The position numbers and the translations under genes were made by a program. This document shows, one piece after another, positions 28,265 through 39,937 of a DNA stretch of 64,000 nt (its first letter is position 1; each line of letters opens with the position of its first letter). Source of the DNA: Perkinsus marinus ATCC 50983 (taxonomy: Eukaryota > Perkinsozoa > Perkinsida > Perkinsidae); the NCBI RefSeq assembly GCF_000006405.1, contig NW_003208915.1, positions 66,056 through 130,055 on the forward strand, given 5' to 3'. The notes beneath the pieces were generated by a model. It saw only the letters and a program-made list of their open reading frames with translations. It was not told the DNA's origin and made no database searches.

Positions 28265-29054
28265 ATACACCCCTCCACATATTCTTAGCATAACCGGTTT
28301 TTCGACTCGTGCACAGCCACCACAACGAGTATCATCTTGCGGCTCAGGGAGGTATGTACTTATGCTTTACCTGATATGACCTCCAAGTTTCAGGGCCTAA
28401 CTCTTCGTAGTTAGTGAGAAGTCGAAGACCGGTAAAACGTTTTCTCCACATATTCTTAGCATACACGTGTTAAAATTGCGCCTCAAAATACCAACTTTTA
28501 CTCGGGGAGTATATCTATAACTCCGCTCCTGATCTAATGCTATACATCAACAGAAAGAGAATCGTTCATAATGATATCCCTCCACGTTTCACACTCATAT
28601 TTGGAGGCANNNNNNNNNNNNNNNNNNNNNNNNNNNNNNNNNNNNNNNNNNNNNNNNNNNNNNNNNNNNNNNNNNNNNNNNNNNNNNNNNNNNNNNNNNN
28701 NNNNNNNNNTGCCTCCAAATATGAGAGTGAAACATGGAGGGATACCATTATGAACGATTCTCTTTCTGTTGATGTATAGCATTAGATCAGGAGCGGAGTT
28801 ATAGGTACACTCCCCGAGTAAAAGTTGGTATTTTGAGGCGCAATTTTAACACGTGTATGCTAAGAATATGTGGAGAAAACGTTTTACCGGTCTTCGACTT
28901 CTCACTAACTACGAAGAGTTAGGCCCTGAAACTTGGAGGTCATATCAGGTAAAGCATGAGTACATACCTCCCTGAGCCGCAAGATGATACTCGTTGTGGT
29001 GGCTGTGCACGAGTCAAAAAACCGGTTATGCTAAGAATATGTGGAGGGGTGTAT
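28265..29054. mobile_element. 345-bp inverted repeat around a 100-N assembly gap
   Basis: Left arm 28265-28609 and right arm 28710-29054 are near-identical reverse complements (start atacacccctccacatattc). The Ns fill 28610-28709. Inside each arm the motif tccacatattcttagcata occurs twice, about 170 bp apart. This fits a transposon with long terminal inverted repeats whose interior could not be assembled, or a foldback element. A scaffolding artefact that joined two copies of one arm is also possible. No clear target duplication is seen. Confidence 0.7.
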
Positions 29055-29689
29055 AGGAGTCTACGAAATGGTATGAGCTATGACGTATCATAAACAGAGA
29101 CTCATCGGTTTAAAATGACATGTCGCGTTTCCCTGCTTGACACTAACATGGAGATATCTTGGACAATGTGTTCCTGACCAAGTGGAAAAACCAAAATGTG
29201 TTGTAATTCGCAATTGTCCCACATTAGGGAAAAGATATATAGTCGCAGTGAGAAAAGTGTATTAGACCTGTGTACGATGAACGTCGATTGCAGAATCACA
29301 GCTAGTCTAATCATCCTCATAGTGGGGCTAGTATGGCTGTAACAGTCTGGATATAGTGGGCCATTTTTTGCGTTCTTCAGTACGGGCGAAAGCGATCCTC
29401 TTAGCAGGTTTATATACTAAACACAACTTCTCATCATCTCAACAACCACCATTGTTTGCACTTTCGAACTCATCGGAGTTCGTCGGCTTTATGCTGGCAC
29501 ACACATGCCTTTCATGAACGTGGGAGTATCTGAACCAACTCGGCATAAACACAGCCCATACAGATCCTGGCGGTCTTACGATTAGGTGTGAAGACGCCCA
29601 AATGGGAATTCTTCCCGAGTTGACTTCCTCCTTGTTTCATATATTCCTCACAATTCACGCCAGTCGTGTTGGTCACTGATCATGAACTG
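29055..29689. other. Intergenic, nothing recognised
   Basis: A short minus frame (29102-29320) has no domain. Nothing else seen. Confidence 0.4.
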
Positions 29690-31852
29690 TCTTCGATGAA
29701 TGCAATACCCCTGCCGCTTACCATGGGGGATCGGTGCCTCAATAACATCAGGGACGGCGGCTTTCTGCAGGGACGTTCTTCTGCCAGCTCTGAGGCTCTG
29801 CTTGGCGACCGCCTCCTTTTGCTGGACCGCGGGTGTCGTGGCGTCCTCAATGTCGAATGAGATACGGCGCTTACGGTCCTCTTGGAGAAGTCCGTCAATC
29901 AGGAGCATCGACTCGACCACCTAAGTCGTCAATAATGTCGATTTTCAAGGGGAGCTTTACTGACCTCAGATCTCATCGATTTTGACAGAGACGCGGTGAG
30001 CATGTGGACAGCACTATTGCGCTTCTTGTTCTGAACACAATACGTTGGTCCCTCCGCGCTAATCTTGGTGGTCTTACCTCAGGGGCCACGACCTTCTCGG
30101 CCTGTAGAGCAACCGAAGGATTATTCAACTTGCGTTCGTCCACCACTGCTCTGGTGCCGGAAATGATGTTGAACAGAGTGCCACCGAGGGCATACCTGAC
30201 AACAGACCGACACTAATCGTTGTTGCTATATGTAAATTATGAGAATGTTGATACCAGTGTGGGAAAACCTGCACATGGTCAACTGCACGTGTTGGTGACA
30301 ATATGCTAGTCTGAGGAGATTGTGGGAAATTTTTGTCGATTTCTGTACACTTTCACCAGAATTAACGAATCAGGAACTCCTGAGCTCAGCTGAGGGGAGC
30401 AAATATATACTTCAACACTGGGTTAAACCGATTCCGCTGTTTCCCCTGTACGACCCACCAGTCCACACTCTTTGCCTCGTCGAAGGTAAGGGAAGGGCTG
30501 CTCAGTAAACTGCGAATTTCCTTAGTCTCCCTGAGAACAGATTTCGCGACCTACCATGACTTCAGGCAAGACCACTTACGAGTTTTTCCCGTCCTCAGCT
30601 CCAGTGGCGAGGACTACTGAGTCCTGCATGAGCTCGCTAGCCGCCGGTGGGGTGCTCTGAGGGCCACGTTGTGATACGGGCAAATGATGGTATGAACAGT
30701 TGTTGTTACCGGAGTGGGAACCTTCCCGTCCCAAGTATTGAAGTACTCGAATATGGCCGCGTCACTGCACTTAGTGTCGGAGCATAGGACGGTTTTTGGT
30801 GACATGCCCAAATGAATCTGAGTGATATAAAGGAAGCCAATTAGCGCGACGTTGACGATACCTACCATGTGGGCTTTCGAGTGGAGAAATCTAAGACTGG
30901 TGACCAGCTGAGGGGCGATCTTCTGGAACAGAGGGAACCTATTAAAATCAACATCCCTCTGAGACGTCGTTGTCCTCATAGACCACCACCTCGTGATCAT
31001 GCTAGAGAACTCTCCTATGTAGCCCTGTTGGTCTGCTGCTGGTTGAAGGAGATCGACAAGGCGACCACCAGGCATGTACTGCATCAAGATGTTACTCCCG
31101 AAACTGTATACGCTTGTCATCGAGGCCCACTCTGAGGATGGCTCACTATATGTTCTTGACGTCCTCAGATTTCCGGCCAGATGCCTTGGGAACGACCATG
31201 GTGACACCACTGGTGACAGGGACTTTAGTGCCGTTCTCGTATTGAATGTCACTGACGTCGTGACCAAACCTAGTACGACACACCTAAGCTCGTGGACCTG
31301 TCACTGGGCTGATCTCACCCGTAGAGCACGTGGTGGTTTGGACAGGTGACGGTCTGACCAGGCTTAGCAGAACCTGAGAAAAGAAGTCGTAGTATTCACC
31401 GACAGGACCACATTAGTTTACCTATAGCAGCGCACTGGACCGTGTTGGTCTTTCCGAACCACATCTTCTCTCTGTTGAACTGGCCCAGCGTGTGGATCTT
31501 CCTCTCCTGGTCCGTGTCCACAGGCAGGGACACAGCCTTCAGGGCGTAGTCGTTCTTGTTGGAATCGGTCACTCGGAATACCACTCCATTGCGAGCTTGG
31601 AAAAGTCTGTGAAGGAAGTGCCAAAGGGACAGACCAAACTGGTCACCTTTCATGCAGGATAAACGGGCCCTTGGGGATGACCAGTGAGACCGGCTTGTTG
31701 TGATGTAACTGAACGGTGAGCAACACGTGTAATAACGCGGTCGACCCAAGGACCACTTGGTCCGACTCCGAGGACCAAATGCTCACCTGGTGGTCGAAGC
31801 CACTGAGACTGTCGATAAGAAGAGCTGCTAAGGCAAGGGTGATCCGCGACAT
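29690..31852 (-). CDS. Signal-peptide-bearing kinase-like protein, likely pseudokinase
   Basis: Exon 1 is 31852-31647 (hydrophobic start MSRITLALAALLIDSLSG, a probable signal peptide), then a 40-nt intron, then exon 2 31606-31422 with NGVVFRVTDSNKNDYALKAV, a kinase N-lobe with the ATP-site Lys, and FNREKMWF as helix C. Further exons give NILMQYMPGGRLVDLL (hinge) near 31090, SLRFLHSKAHM near 30880, and, after a 46-nt intron, IHLGMSPKTVLCS at about 30785-30825. That last block sits where HRDLKPENVLL should be, so the catalytic Asp is Gly. No DFG is evident. YALGGTLFNIISGTR (30115-30200) and LIDGLLQEDRKRRISFD (29850-29915) match later C-lobe segments. A copy of the dispersed element lies in the intron at 30254-30421. 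Middle exon borders are approximate. Confidence 0.6.
30254..30421 (+). mobile_element. CCAGTGT-type element, copy b
   Basis: 168 bp with both ends visible: ccagtgtgggaaaa at the left and ttcaacactgg at the right, which are inverted repeats. Interior: gcacatggtcaactgcacgt, gggaaatttttgtcg, gagctcagctgagg. It lies in an intron of the minus-strand kinase-like gene. Confidence 0.8.
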
Positions 31853-32689
31853 TGTTAAATTCAGGATTGGGTAATGGCTGATAGAAACTCAAATTGTTGA
31901 CCAGCGACCGTCGCGATCCGAAATCTTGCGCTGACAGATTCTTGCAAGTTGCACGAAAAACGAGCATTAGTTAGCGCGCGCCCGAAAAATACTAGCGTCG
32001 TTTTTGATGGCTCTGACAGGTAAACTGGTCCCGGTATGAGAACATGATGGTTCAGGGTGTCACCAAAGAATGACTAGATAGATGCCCTCGTTCAGGCCTG
32101 AGTTGTGGTCGTTGTATGCCCAAAGGTCGTAGGCGCTTCGCCAGTTCTGACGTGTTGTCCGGCCCGAGGGCATGTTCAGACTCAGTGGTGATCTCTTTGT
32201 CCCACACATCGTCCTTGCTGCGCATCCCTCGTACTTTATTGGGCCAGTTTCTTGCTGAGTGACTGCTCTCAGTAGTTCATGGTTGATGAAACTAGCTTAA
32301 TCGTTTCATCCGGCACTTCAGTCGTGCACGTCGTGCACGACTACACGATGATATCATCCAATGCATGAACCTGGACCAGGTCCTGGTTCATCCTGTGATC
32401 CTGCACTTAGGTGATCCTGGTCACCAGTCATCCATGTATTTATGTTTCTTTTCAATAGTACAATAGTGGCACTATTATAGCACTATTATAGTGTTAGTTC
32501 ACTTCCCGATATAGTAAACTCAAATCTCGAATTATACAATCAGCACGCGAGTTGGAAACATCTAGCAGCGGCATCAGCGCTCGAGCTTATCAGCATCCTC
32601 CTTTGTCCACACCAACTGACGCCAACCACACGGTCGGTATGCTCTGAAACATACTCTCAGGGTAATTTCATGGCGCGTGACGCTATCTC
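31853..32689. other. Intergenic, nothing recognised
   Basis: Contains the kinase-like gene's 5' flank and the end of the WD40 gene. An AT-rich patch at 32440-32530 repeats actattatag. No gene seen. Confidence 0.35.
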
Positions 32690-34980
32690 ACCACGCAGTG
32701 TACAGTCCGTGGCTCCTGTCCCGTTGGTGATGGTCAGAGTGTTGTCGAACCCCACACTTGCTATTTTCGGTCTCTTATTGCCGAAGTCTGTCATCAAAGC
32801 CACGGCACTAACAATAAGGAAACCCTAGGTACGGTCAGACCAGGAATCCTATCACTGGTCCAGTGGCCGAACCAGAGAGACATACACATGATCAACTACG
32901 CGTATTGACGACAGTCGTAAAGTTCCGGTGAAATTTCCGAGAATTTTTGTTGATCTTCGTATATCTCCGGAGTGGACTTTCATAATGTAGCTTTGGAAAC
33001 CCCCTGCGGAACTGAAGTTCTATTTCAACACTTCCAGGCGTTTACCGGCAGCTGTCACTGTGTGCAGATGGTCCGTATACGAGAGGTCGCTGAGCAGTAG
33101 AGCGCGTGTCCCATATGGCAACAGTGCCGTCCTCGAAGCCCGCACCGATGTACACTGGGGAGGATCATCCCCAATGGACCAAGGTGACCAAGGCTCGTAC
33201 TTGTGTCGGGAGACATATTCACACTATTGGCTTCTCGATGATGCATTTCGCCAGGAGGGGTCCATACCGGAGTGCATGATCTTAGGGACCTGATGATCAT
33301 CATGACAGTACTTACCTGGACTGGGCGTGTGGTACGTGTTGACCGAAAGGTCCTATGCTGGGCCCAAACTGGACAAGGCCATAAACAACACATGCTACGA
33401 CATCATTACTATAGCCGAGAGTTACGGCAACTCCGCAGGCGCGCGCAACGATGAGCACATTAGACCTATTCACATCGAGTGCACGACACTATCGATCTCG
33501 TCTATGTCTCCTTTCTATCACCCCAAGAGGACTCTTGGACCCCAACACTCACCAGATAGAGACATTTCCACCAGATGAGCCAACGGCAAGAAGTACTCCA
33601 TCATCCTGGTGGCCACAGCTAAGGGACAGAGCCTAAGGAGTATTCAATGAACGCCTTCCTCAAGGAGTCTTCTTACATTGCCAGGCATAGCATCTGTCCA
33701 TCTCGGACCACCCAACGTAGCCTTACTACTATCTCTGTCAACCTATAAAGGGCGTACTTTTTTCCTCTGGCAAATTCGGAAAATCGGCGTTTTTTTGAGC
33801 TGAGACTTTAATAGAGCATGGTTATGATAACTAGCTACTGCATATTGAATTGAAACTGTCATTTTCGAAATCGTTACTGATATATAGAGCTAGCTGTCTC
33901 CCCTCAACTGGCCCTTACGTCCCACACTCTAACACAGTGTTCATTACTCGAACCACTGAGGAAAGTTGTCGAACTCGCCGCGCAGACCGTTCGAATAGTC
34001 CCTGTGAAAGCCATCTAGACCAGGACTGATTGACCTCACAGTTTACCTGCTTGTGGATACCATCTGCGCTCTCGGGCATTGTCGAGTGTCGGATCATGAT
34101 CAAAGGACATGACCTGTAAGCTCTGATCGTTGGAACCAGTAACCAAGACCCTGCTTTCTGGTGACCACGACATGCAGTATCTGCCCAACCCTAGGGGGTC
34201 CTCATCCTGCTGTATGAGCTTACATCGAGCCAGCGTGGTACTTGTCCCGTCTGAGGAGCTCTATAGTGTCCCCATCCTCTATGGCTTCCACATCACATAT
34301 TATCAACGACCGACTGTTGGTGCCTACATCACACCAGGAACAGTCTAAGGCCTAGGGACCACGGCGAGGGCAGGGCCAGGAGGGGCCCTGCGTACTGCAT
34401 GCGCCTAGGGCCCGAGATTGCGAGGAAACTATAAGCAAGGCTCTGCATAGGGCCTTGATAATGACGGCCACTTATAGACAGCAGGTATTCGTACACCACG
34501 GAATTGAAGTCGAAGTGAATTCCTTGAGGAATGTACGTAGAGGCGACATGGTATGACTATAATTATGTCTTGTGGCACTTCTAAATCGGAAGTTGGGAAG
34601 TTTTCAATCGACTAGATATGATACAGTCGTGCCGTAGATGAGATCGGCGAGTGATCGCGAACATAAATCCAAGGAAAATGTGGTCATGCCTACCAATGCC
34701 AAGATAACGGCCACAAGGACTGAAGGCGACACAGCGTATGGCCTGCGTGTCCTCATATTGCCAGATCTGAGTGACTTGTATGCGATCCTGGACTGGTCCA
34801 CTGCTAACATAGGCCGATGCTCCTCCTTGTAGACCCAAATCTGGATCCAGATAGTATCCTCGAGAATCACCACAGAGGCCCTCTACCTCTCTGCTCGCCT
34901 GAACGGCGTCGCGCCTTCGCTTCGGGGATCGGTGCTCTGGGAGGTGTACCATGAAGGCTTGGAGAGGATCGATGATGGGC
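32690..34980 (-). CDS. WD40-repeat protein
   Basis: Minus-strand exons read in order as beta-propeller blades: about 34980-34694 (ending AIRCVAFSPCGRYLGIG), 34340-34110 (DCSWCDVGTNSRSLIICDVE, then CMSWSPESRVLVTGSNDQSL), about 34020-33905 (GTIRTVCAASSTTFLSGSSN, then CVRVWD), about 33620-33555 (DDGVLLAVGSSGGNVSIW), about 33155-33060 (YIGAGFEDGTVAIWDTRSTA) and about 32810-32695 (IASVGFDNTLTITNGTG). Spacing and the G-x-x-D/N-x-x-V-x-I/V-W signature support a seven-blade propeller used as a scaffold. Which WD40 subfamily is unclear. A dispersed element copy (32872-33037) sits in one intron. Exon borders are approximate. Confidence 0.6.
32872..33037 (+). mobile_element. CCAGTGT-type element, copy c
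   Basis: 166 bp, more diverged: ccagagagacatacacatga at the left, cgagaatttttgttgatctt inside, caacacttccagg at the right. Inside an intron of the minus-strand WD40 gene. Confidence 0.65.
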
Positions 34981-34984
34981 CTGG

Positions 34985-35152
34985 CCAGTGTGGGAACATC
35001 CGCGTAGTAAACAACATGTGTTGTAACAATGAGGAAAATAACAGAAGTTTCGGGAAATTTATTGTTGGTTTTTTTTGCACTTCTTCACCAATTCGGGTGC
35101 GAATTTTCATAACGAGGAATGAGCTCAGTCGAAGGGAGGTGCTCACCTGACC
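34985..35152 (+). mobile_element. CCAGTGT-type element, copy d
   Basis: Left end ccagtgtgggaacatc; interior acaacatgtgttgtaacaat, cgggaaatttattgttggtt, gagctcagtcgaaggg; the right end is lost. On - it forms almost the whole of an intron (gtgagcacc donor, ggccag acceptor). Confidence 0.75.
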
Positions 35153-36800
35153 ACTACTGCTTCCTGTGGGGGTTCCCATACGTGGTCCTGCCATACACCG
35201 ACTGACCACTCCTTGCCCAACATAACTCATCATCTCACCAATGGAGTCCGCGACCGTTCGGCTGATATTCGTTTGCCTTTCTGAGGAGCCCCACTGCCAC
35301 GCAGTCGTCGACCCAACAGAAACCTAGATCTCCAAAATGTGTGAGCCCAGCAGTAAGGTAAACACCTGTCGGCTGTCCCTCACTGACTCTCTCTCGTCCG
35401 AGTGGTCGGCGGTCCTTCTAGCCGGCTCGGGCTCCCATGGTATGTCGATCCTTACCCCCTTAGGGAATACCACTGGCTTGCCCTCGCTCTGATCTGTTCC
35501 ATGAGTACTATAGTACACCGCGACCATAGCGAGACTAACTTCTGGAGTTCGTGTCGGGTGACTCCTGAGCCTCCACAGGGGTGAGGATGGGCCGGTCTTC
35601 CCTTGGGCCTGGACTCGGAGGTGGACCAACACGCTGACCGTTCACTGGCTGGCCTGGTGCCTGACCAGTACAGTCTTCAGTGTGTACACTGTCGAGTCCA
35701 ACCTCAGCTTGGTCCACGTCTCTAGCCAGTGATAGAGGAACACTTGGTGACCGGGGACTGCCGGTGGCCTAGAACATGGAACCACCGACCACACGAGCGT
35801 AGTGCTGCGGTGCCTCACTGTGATGGTCGGAGAGTACTTATGGTTGAGGCCTCGGCCAATGAGATCGTCAAGAGTATCCTCTCCAGTGCAGCCCTCAGGG
35901 ACGAGCATCCCACCTGACCCCAGCATGGTCCATTGACAAGACCCTTCCTCACAGTCTTCTTCTGTCCAACCCTCGCTGCCGTACACCTCCATGAGCCTGG
36001 GTACGTAACTGCGCCATAGTCCGTACCTAGATGCCGCTTGTCACGACTACATAGCCGTGAGTCGTCCCCACCGTCCCCCAGCCCGGCCGTGCCACTCCTG
36101 CCGGTACTTGTCTAGCGTCGGGACAGTAAGGGTCTCATGCAGCTGAGCGTATCTGTGGTCCAGACTAGCATTGCTCTATTCTAGGTAGACCCACTCAGCG
36201 TCAGAACACAGAGGTTGTATTTTCTCTAGTACTTGGACCATGTCCCGGACCAACTAAAATCGAACCAACCAAAGTTGTAGCGCTGGTCTCCATTCAACTC
36301 CCAAGACCAACTGCTTTCTCATGAATTGGTCCATCAGCTCCCTCACGGACCTTCTCGTCTTCCTCAGTGAGAAATAGGAGCTCCAGAAACTCCTGAGTAA
36401 CACGCCTTCGGTATGGTCCACCGAGTGGCCCTACTTGTCTATATACTCTGAACTGTGCAGCTTCCTGATCTGCCGTCGAAGTGGACGAGTACCTGGCCTT
36501 GGTCGCTCTGTGGCCTCCCATGGGAGCTACCTACAACTTCCTCACGAGTCTCAACAGGTCATCCCAACGCCCAGCCATGACCACCGAACGGAAGTACTCA
36601 ACCTAAGGACGGTTCACTCCGAGCCGATGGCAAGTGTTGACTTACGGCATCGTTAGCATGGGGAACACAAAGTTTTGTATTGGTCTCGGTCTCTAGGGCT
36701 TGCATGGCCGAGTACAGCCCGTGGTCGTGCCTATCCGAATGAAGAGCGATTTCTGACCCCATTATCAACAGTATGGGAATATATGGTGGCTTTCCTTGGT
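34985..36800 (-). CDS. Unidentified minus-strand gene
   Basis: Coding-looking pieces on -: about 36775-36640 (GSEIALHSDRHDHGLYSAMQ, then ALETETNTK), 36460-36310 (RVTQEFLELLFLTEEDEKVR), 35992-35720 (EVYGSEGWTEEDCEEGSCQW), 35717-35540 (PPPSPGPREDRPILTPVEAQ), 35600-35360 (VYYSTHGTDQSEGKPVVFPK) and 35250-35154 (MMSYVGQGVVSRCMAGPRMG). It may be the 5' part of the WD40 gene: the exon after the element-bearing intron (34985-35153) continues into that gene's first block. No domain recognised in this part. Confidence 0.35.
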
Positions 36801-36920
36801 AGAACTTGACAGTTTATATACGAATTAGGGTAGAAGTGCTCAGAAACCAACAATAATTTCCCAGAATTTCCATATAGTCACCGACACATGTAGTCGATCA
36901 TATGCATATTTTCCCCACTG
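36769..36920 (-). mobile_element. CCAGTGT-type element, copy e
   Basis: Reversed copy: cagtatgggaatatatgg, agaaaccaacaataatttcc, gtcaccgacacatgtagtcg, ttttccccactg. It lies next to a minus-strand coding block. Confidence 0.75.
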
Positions 36921-38075
36921 CATTTGAAACCGCAGTAGCCACTCACAAATATCGTAGCATGAGTAGCACTACTGCCTTGTCATCGCAACCTGGCTGACCG
37001 GACCACCCGCGGCCCCCTTCTGCTAGGTCAGCTGTAGTCATTGAACTAGTTCGAACTATACCACTGATGTACAACTAACACGTCGTAACTCGGGCCATTG
37101 TGGTTGGTCTACAGTGAGGCAGCCTCCTATATCAGACTGGCGAGCCTAGGTTCACTGTACTCGATCAAAGTCCCTGTATTGATCCTGTTGATTGTATGAT
37201 ATTGACAAGTCAACGCTGAGCACATGTATCATTCGAAAATGCATGAGTGTACTATTCACATGTCATTAATGTTGCTAACATCTGTGCTGGACCACCGGGA
37301 TCATTCCTTCGTAGGGCATGACCGCGGCAGATAACCTTCGCAGTGGAGTAGGACACTCCTAAGGATTCGAGTAGGAAACCCTACTAGAAATAGGCTCGTT
37401 GCCCCTTGAATTCGGAGTAGGGGACTCGGTCTGAGCTCTCGGGAGATCGACTCCTCCAAGAAAATACACTCCGAGCTCTCTATCTCTGAACTCGTAGGCC
37501 TCGCAGTAGTAAAGCGAGGCGAGTCTAAGAGGATCCATCGACCCTATATCTGACCAGAGATGCGGTGGCCGGGGATCGAACCCGGGTCGTGGCACTGCGA
37601 CCGTGACTTACACAACGTTGTCTCCAAGGAGCTGCATTGTGATATCAAACGAACCTTGGAATGCTCTGAATTCCACATATGCTAAAATAAAGTTAGTGTA
37701 GAAGTATAATCTAAGACCACACCGGTGTAGGAGGGCAGACGACTGGCTCTATTGATACCACTTTTTCGCTTCTTCTCGGAAGCAGTCCCAGCAGAACATG
37801 GCCAAAAAGAGTTGCTATTCCAGACTGGGACCACATGGTATCTTGCTAGGGTCCTTGCTTGTTCCACTCTTATATTTTCTTGGACCAGGGACTCGGCCCT
37901 TAACGCCACCTTCCCCATTCACGGTCCACTCGGGGGAAGCCTTAGAAGGCGACATATGCTGCTCGCGAGGCGCCGCCGCAACCAAGTGCTAAGAATATTA
38001 TAGTTTACTATTGTAACAACGCAAGGCCACTGAGACTAAGGACAACACAATGCCCGACATGGGGCTCATGACATC
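36921..38075. other. Intergenic, with a tRNA-like fragment
   Basis: No gene seen, apart from a minus-strand tRNA-like sequence at 37560-37634. Confidence 0.4.
37560..37634 (-). pseudogene. tRNA-like fragment with perfect T arm
   Basis: On - the T arm is perfect (CCGGG TTCGATC CCCGG), followed by CCACCGCA as a 3' acceptor half. Upstream is a weak A-box-like AGCTCCTTGGAGA, but no matching 5' acceptor strand or normal anticodon arm is found. It is either a decayed tRNA gene or the head of a tRNA-derived SINE. Confidence 0.4.
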
Positions 38076-38076
38076 T

Positions 38077-39697
38077 CTAGGCCTCTGGGTAGGGGGGCAC
38101 ATTACCGTCCAGGACCACCCGCAAGGACTTGATCTCAGCATCCTTCAGCCACAGCAACTCGACGGAGCTCTTCAAAGCTGTCCTCAGCTGATCGCCACTC
38201 CTGGTGAGCTCTGAAACTCTCGATCGGAGACGGGCTCGCTCGGCCAGTAGATCTGAAGGACCATGTTCTCCTTGAATGGCTCCTACCACCACTACCTTCC
38301 CGCTCCCCTGCATGGCTCCACCTGGCACTTGATTGAGCGTCGTCATATCGAGACCTGGGCAACTTCTATGACCAATCACCATGACAAATTTCCACCTTGT
38401 TGATTCCGACTTGTACGCCCGCATGATCCGCCGTGCCGCGTCTCGATGCTCCTGAAAAAAGTAGGTTGCGAAATTGTTGATCAAACCTAGAGGACCACTT
38501 TCCGAATCAGATGTTGGTGTCTATGGGGGACGGCGGCGCTGGAAAAGTACGTCCGCTGGGTCTGAGAGGCCAGATCTACCAGAGCTGACCGTAGCTGACC
38601 ACTACCTTGTGTTTGACGATATTGCACATAGAAATGTCCATGGTCCCCCAAGACTCCTCCTCTGGACCTCCTATGGTCCTATGTGTGGCCCCATGAAGTC
38701 TTGGAACTCGGTCGTACTTGGAAATACTGGTACAACTGCTTCCGGCCTCGAATGGGCCAGAAGATACAATCAGTGATCGGGAGGTGAGCGATTCATTCGC
38801 ACCGTATGAGGGTTTCTCTTGCCGGGGGGCCATGGCGTCGATCTTGGGCATCGCGGAGTGGCCTACTGTTGCTGATCTGCCCCGTGTGACCGGACCTACA
38901 TCCTCTGCCACAACGGTTTCGGCCACTGGCACTGGGCCTTCCTTCCCCGCAGTGGCCCCGACCACCATTCGGCCACCGTCCTCAGCTGGCCCCGCCTCGG
39001 CAGTTACTACTGATTGCCGAACCACCAGACCATGGTCCTCTGCCGGCAGTGCTTCGTTCACCGTATCACCTTCCCCAACCGGTGGTTGGACCACCACTAG
39101 TGGCCTCTTTTCTACCATCGGACCATAATCCTGGGACGGCGGCACCAGAGTCGCCACTACTGGTTCGCGAACTCCAAGACCGTCGTGCTCGTTCGGCACG
39201 GGCTCAGCTGGTACCGCGACGGTAGCCTCTGGTGGGGCAACTACCGGTGTAGGATTTTCCTGGGGGGGACCCACCGCCTCTGGACCATCACGGGTCGTTG
39301 ACCCCTTCCCCGCGAATATCGAGTCCAGACTTCCGAGGGGGGCCGGTCTCGGCTCGTCCGCTTCCCCACCTGAGTGCGGCGCCCCTACTGGCTCCTGGCT
39401 GCCCGACGAGGCTCCCCAAAGGTCTGATAGATCTGGTAAAGGCGCAGCGCTGGCGGAAAACTCTGCCATTAGAGCTGATAAGCGTGAGAAGAATTCTTGC
39501 CAAACCCAATTAACCATTTTCGCATCAGAAGATCGGTTCGGATTCACCCCGGACGAGGGCTTGAACAAACACGCATCGGCGACCACTTGTAAGGGCCATA
39601 AACGCCACACGTTGGTGGGGCTTGAGCCCAAGACGGGAAGTTGTAGCGGAAACTCGAAAGGGGTCTCGCTTAGCTGGAGATCTACAAAAACCTTCAC
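38077..39697 (-). CDS. Unidentified Pro/Ala/Val-rich gene with coiled-coil end
   Basis: The frame 39697-38576 (373 codons) encodes a low-complexity acidic protein rich in Pro, Val, Ala and Gly (PLPDLSDLWGASSGSQEP, then many VVA/PVVA runs). After introns, 38484-38077 adds EHRDAARRIMRAYKSEST and a likely coiled coil (LLAERARLRSRVSELTRSGD, then QLRTALKSSVELLWLKDAEI), ending at a stop near 38077. Composition resembles the + gene at 23.5-27.8 kb. No enzyme motif. Function unknown. Confidence 0.4.
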
Positions 39698-39889
39698 TGT
39701 GCGCTCAGAAGCCTCACTCGCAAGGATACGCGAAGATACCGAATGAAACCGTCAGGGTGTACAGTGCAATATCGAACCGACTCATATCTTGAGCTCCCGA
39801 CAGAGAGAAATGGTGTGATCTCGCTCGCCCGTGATGAGTTGCACAAGCCTACAGCGAACTCGCCTGGTCGGTTCTCTTACTATCCATTT

Positions 39890-39899
39890 TAATTTCAGT
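39890..39899 (+). promoter_or_regulatory. Candidate 3' splice/trans-splice acceptor upstream of HSP90
   Basis: The tract ttttaatttcag ends at 39898, 39 nt before the HSP90 ATG. In perkinsids and dinoflagellates mRNAs often receive a spliced leader at such AG sites. This is an inference; an upstream 5'UTR intron would look the same. Confidence 0.3.
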
Positions 39900-39937
39900 G
39901 CTCTGTATTGCCCCTCTACTGGCAGCCTACTACTACG

